A DNA stretch of 35,210 nucleotides, from contig JAGUZU010000071.1 in the NCBI GenBank assembly GCA_020060625.1, forward strand, positions 1 through 35,210, read 5' to 3'. Below, piece by piece: positions 33,204 through 35,210 of the stretch (position 1 is its first letter; every line of letters starts with the position of its first letter). The notes under the pieces are model-generated. The model worked only from the letters and a program-made list of their open reading frames with translations. It was not told the DNA's origin and did no database searches. Origin of the DNA: Anaerolineales bacterium (GTDB lineage Bacteria > Chloroflexota > Anaerolineae > Anaerolineales > Villigracilaceae). Position numbers and translations under genes: made by a program.

Positions 33204-33209
33204 ATTATA
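33204..33209 (-). promoter_or_regulatory. udk -10 box, leaderless arrangement
   Basis: Minus-strand TATAAT ends seven bases before the ATG of udk, the same spacing as for ccrM. The terminator of the thioredoxin gene lies just upstream, so this must be an independent promoter. Confidence 0.6.
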
Positions 33210-33220
33210 GCCGATGAATG

Positions 33221-33249
33221 AAAAAACGGCTCCGGGCAGACCCGAAGCC
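33221..33249 (-). terminator. Terminator of the thioredoxin-DUF2892 gene
   Basis: Minus-strand GGCTTCGGG and CCCGGAGCC pair (one G-U) around TCTG, followed by GTTTTTT. It lies 20 bases after the stop codon at 33269. Confidence 0.8.
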
Positions 33250-33268
33250 TGTTTCGCCTCCATGAATT

Positions 33269-33769
33269 TTATCTCCGCTGGAACATGCCCGTGAGCATCC
33301 TCCAAACTGGACAGCGGTCATACACTCCCATAAATGCGAGAATGCCGCCGACACCCGCCGCTACCCAATTCCCGGTCGAGACTCCGATCATAAAAAAGAG
33401 TGCGCCCGCGCCAAGCCGCAGCAAACGGTCGAACGGCGTCATGGGGATGTTTACAGTCCCGCCCTCCGAAAGCGATTGAAAAAACTTGCGGTAGCCGGTT
33501 TCGTTTTGCGCGCCCGTAATCCTGCCAGCCTCTTTTCCATCGCGGATCGCAATGACGGTTGGGATTCCGAAAACCTTGTATTGGCGCAGAATCTCCTGCG
33601 ACTCATCCGCATTGACGGGGATGAATTCAACAGTATCCGCAAATTCTTTCGCGAGTTTGTCCAGGATTGGCTTTGTCATCATGCACGGAGCGCACCACGT
33701 CGCCCAGAAATCAACAATGACAGGCTTTTCGGTCTCTGAGATTTTTTTCTGAAATTCTGAGTTATTCAT
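33269..33769 (-). CDS. Thioredoxin fused to DUF2892 membrane domain
   Basis: The 166-residue protein has a thioredoxin domain (1 to about 105) with WCAPC (C26, C29) and cis-Pro70 in FGIPT. A DUF2892/YgaP-like C-terminal domain follows (IPMTPFDRLLRLGAGALFFM and on), with two membrane helices (about 115-132, 134-151) and a conserved RCPVW. The active site would face the cytoplasm if the N-terminus is inside. CAPC is a known thioredoxin variant. The free DUF2892 gene lies 45 bases upstream. The start (ATG at 33769) lacks a Shine-Dalgarno site; an ATG 13 codons earlier lies in a hairpin and seems less likely. Confidence 0.9.
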   Translation of the reverse strand: MNNSEFQKKISETEKPVIVDFWATWCAPCMMTKPILDKLAKEFADTVEFIPVNADESQEILRQYKVFGIPTVIAIRDGKEAGRITGAQNETGYRKFFQSLSEGGTVNIPMTPFDRLLRLGAGALFFMIGVSTGNWVAAGVGGILAFMGVYDRCPVWRMLTGMFQRR

Positions 33770-33781
33770 GATGGATGGCTG

Positions 33782-33806
33782 GGGCGGGCAATTCTTTTGC
33801 CCGCCC
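33782..33806. repeat. Perfect hairpin before the thioredoxin gene
   Basis: GGGCGGGCAA (33782-33791) and TTGCCCGCCC (33797-33806) form a 10-bp stem with the loop TTCTT, between the DUF2892 gene stop (33815) and the thioredoxin start (33769). No T-run follows. It could limit expression of the second gene or be a dispersed repeat. Confidence 0.7.
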
Positions 33807-33814
33807 ATTCAAGG

Positions 33815-34015
33815 TCAATTCTTATTGGTGCCGAATTTGAACAATGCGTATATCGGGCAAAACGAAACAACCGATGTGAGCAGGAAGATGACGCCCAGCG
33901 CCGCCAGTACAATGCCCAGCGTCCCGGTTACAATTCCGCCGAAATACAAATAGGCGAAGAGCGCGGCAACGACAACGCGGACAACCCGGTCGATATCAGA
34001 CATATTGCGTTTCAT
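33815..34015 (-). CDS. DUF2892 (YgaP-like) small membrane protein
   Basis: The 66-residue protein MKRNMSDIDRVVRVVVAALF... has two membrane helices (about 10-30 and 32-50) and FCPIYALF at the end, the DUF2892 pattern also found as the C-terminal domain of the next gene's product. AAGGAG precedes the ATG by eight bases. The family is often fused to rhodanese (YgaP), thioredoxin or SirA-like domains; it may assist sulfur or redox chemistry at the membrane. The role is inferred. Confidence 0.88.
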   Translation of the reverse strand: MKRNMSDIDRVVRVVVAALFAYLYFGGIVTGTLGIVLAALGVIFLLTSVVSFCPIYALFKFGTNKN

Positions 34016-34155
34016 GAGATTTTCTCCTTGTGAAAATGGATGAATTTGGATCCGTTTGTAGGACGAGTTGTGAAAAGAATATTTTACGAGTGAACCACTA
34101 AATATGACAGATATAGTCGTAATAAATTGTAAATATCTTATGGACAAAAACGAAA

Positions 34156-34177
34156 GCCCTTCCGCAAAAGGAAGGGC
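34156..34177 (-). terminator. Terminator of the degV gene
   Basis: GCCCTTCC (34156-34163) and GGAAGGGC (34170-34177) form a perfect 8-bp stem with a six-base loop. On the minus strand a T-rich stretch (TTTCGTTTTTG) follows. It lies 25 bases after the degV stop codon. Confidence 0.85.
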
Positions 34178-34202
34178 ATTGGAAATAATGCGAGTATTGC
34201 GA

Positions 34203-35054
34203 TCAGTCGAACATAAACGCCAAACCGACTGTCCCTGGTCCGGCGTGTGTGCCAACCACAGGGCTTACTTCTGTGAACACGGTTTCGACGGGCGAGAGTT
34301 CGGCGGTGGCGCGATCCAGCAGTTTCCTGGCGTCGTCCGCGGCGTTTGCATGGAGTGTGGAAAGCCGGATATTGGCTTTCCCTTTTACCTGTTCGGTAAC
34401 CAGTTCAATGATGCGGTCGTGCGCCTTGCTTTTCGTGCGGATGCGGTCCACGCCTTCCACCTTCCCCTCTTTCAGCGCGAGGATCGGCTTCAGGTTCAGC
34501 GCCGAGCCGATGAAACGCTGGGCGCCGCCGATGCGCCCGCCGCGATGCAGGAACTCCAGCGTGTCAACCGCGAAGAATACCCCGGTCCTTTCGTGCGCTT
34601 TCTCCGCAAGCGCGGCGCATTCCTTCACGTTCGCCCCTCCTTCCATTGCGCGTGCCGCGGCGAGAACCTGGAATCCAAGCGCCATTGCCGTGGATTGGCT
34701 GTCAACCAGCGTCACCTTCCCTCCCGCGCTTCCCATCATATCCTTTGCCTGGATTGCCGATTGAAGCGTTCCTGAAAGTTTCGATGAAATGAAGATCCCC
34801 AGAACATCCTGTCCCTGGTCCACCAGTTTTTGAAAGGTTTCCTGCATGGTAGCGGGGGTAACCTGGGACGTGGTCGGCATTACTTTTGCCGATTTAAGCC
34901 GCGTGTAGAATTCATCCGGCTGAATGTCAACGCCGTCGCGGAATGTTTCGTTGTCCCAGATTAGAATCTGGGGTGTCACAGTGATGTTGTATTTGCTTAG
35001 ATATTCCCCCGGAATATAGGCTGTGCTGTCTGTAACGAGCGTGAATTTGGACAT
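34203..35054 (-). CDS. degV: DegV-family fatty acid-binding protein
   Basis: The 283-residue protein has the DegV fold: LVTDSTAYIP (N-terminal DST motif), TTSQVTPATM (about 60-69) and FISSKLSGTLQSA, with the C-terminal GTHAGPGTVG that closes the lipid pocket. DegV/FakB proteins bind a fatty acid; with the kinase FakA they deliver acyl-phosphate. No fakA is visible here. GGAGGAG precedes the ATG. Confidence 0.93.
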   Translation of the reverse strand: MSKFTLVTDSTAYIPGEYLSKYNITVTPQILIWDNETFRDGVDIQPDEFYTRLKSAKVMPTTSQVTPATMQETFQKLVDQGQDVLGIFISSKLSGTLQSAIQAKDMMGSAGGKVTLVDSQSTAMALGFQVLAAARAMEGGANVKECAALAEKAHERTGVFFAVDTLEFLHRGGRIGGAQRFIGSALNLKPILALKEGKVEGVDRIRTKSKAHDRIIELVTEQVKGKANIRLSTLHANAADDARKLLDRATAELSPVETVFTEVSPVVGTHAGPGTVGLAFMFD

Positions 35055-35210
35055 ATCTCCTCCGAAAACCTGAAAATGATGATTTTCTATTTTACCCTCT
35101 CTATGGGGTTGTCAGGGCAATCGCATCTAAATTTTGACACCCTATATATGGGCATCATTGCCGTAATTGCGCCTTACTGCCCATATATGGATTTCCACAT
35201 TTGGGCAGAA
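35055..35210. other. Region upstream of degV with an 11-bp inverted repeat
   Basis: ATATATGGGCA (35144-35154) and TGCCCATATAT (35178-35188) are exact inverted copies 34 bp apart centre to centre. A partial TTGGGCA follows at 35200-35206. They lie 90-134 bp upstream of the degV start. TAAAAT near 35091-35096 (minus) could be a -10 box. No gene is seen in this stretch, which runs to the window edge. Confidence 0.55.

Noticed and set aside
33782-33806. Rho-independent terminator of the DUF2892 gene
   Set aside because: The stem is perfect, but no T-run follows on the minus strand, so it is listed only as a hairpin.
34020-34150. tRNA or small RNA in the AT-rich spacer before DUF2892
   Set aside because: No cloverleaf, T-loop consensus or hairpin other than the degV terminator could be found.

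Overview
The window reads as ordinary chromosome from a member of the Chloroflexota, most likely class Anaerolineae. This is inferred from the gene assortment, the moderately GC-rich coding style and the repeat-rich spacers; there is no rRNA marker to prove it. I see no tRNA, rRNA, CRISPR array, prophage or classical insertion sequence. Almost everything is on the minus strand. Only ftcD, a small CxxC protein, scpB and an rluB-type pseudouridine synthase lie on the plus strand.

Layout: 0.1-4 kb holds an SPFH-domain protein with a C-terminal excisionase-like helix-turn-helix, XdhC (molybdenum cofactor chaperone), a small membrane protein and a CBS-containing family II pyrophosphatase. 4-8.8 kb is the accessory-looking part. 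It holds a fused molybdenum hydroxylase whose first [2Fe-2S] site has lost all four cysteines, a RAYT (Y1 transposase) framed by two perfect 30-bp palindromes, and a two-gene nucleotidyltransferase/partner module. 8.8-15.6 kb holds an M16C peptidase, a CcrM-type GANTC adenine methyltransferase, an RRM protein, FtcD and a small putative metal-binding protein. 15.7-25.5 kb is a long minus-strand run: rsmD, a URO-D-family protein and a GNAT (4-base overlaps), then cell-envelope genes (FemAB-like, polysaccharide deacetylase, two GT-C-type membrane proteins, GtrA, UDP-glucuronate decarboxylase) with a thioesterase and a small unknown protein between them. 25.5-29.2 kb holds two lipoproteins, scpB and rluB. 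29.2-35.2 kb holds a CBS-ACT protein, an M20 dipeptidase, a VTT/DedA-like membrane protein, cyclophilin, uridine kinase, a thioredoxin fused to a DUF2892 membrane domain, a free DUF2892 protein and DegV.

The most unusual signal is in the small repeats. Tracts with a 7-nt period (GTTNNAG or its complement), resembling the heptanucleotide STRR repeats of cyanobacteria, occur in several spacers, often touch stop codons, and one lies inside the M16 peptidase reading frame. A second family, palindromes centred on CAAGTCTATAGACTTG, flanks the RAYT and has a degenerate copy inside the molybdenum hydroxylase frame. A third type is long three-unit hairpins at 3-68 and 12971-13028. Other points are the cluster-less ferredoxin domain, the CcrM orthologue with a GANTC site in its own promoter, leaderless-looking starts, and the nucleotidyltransferase pair.
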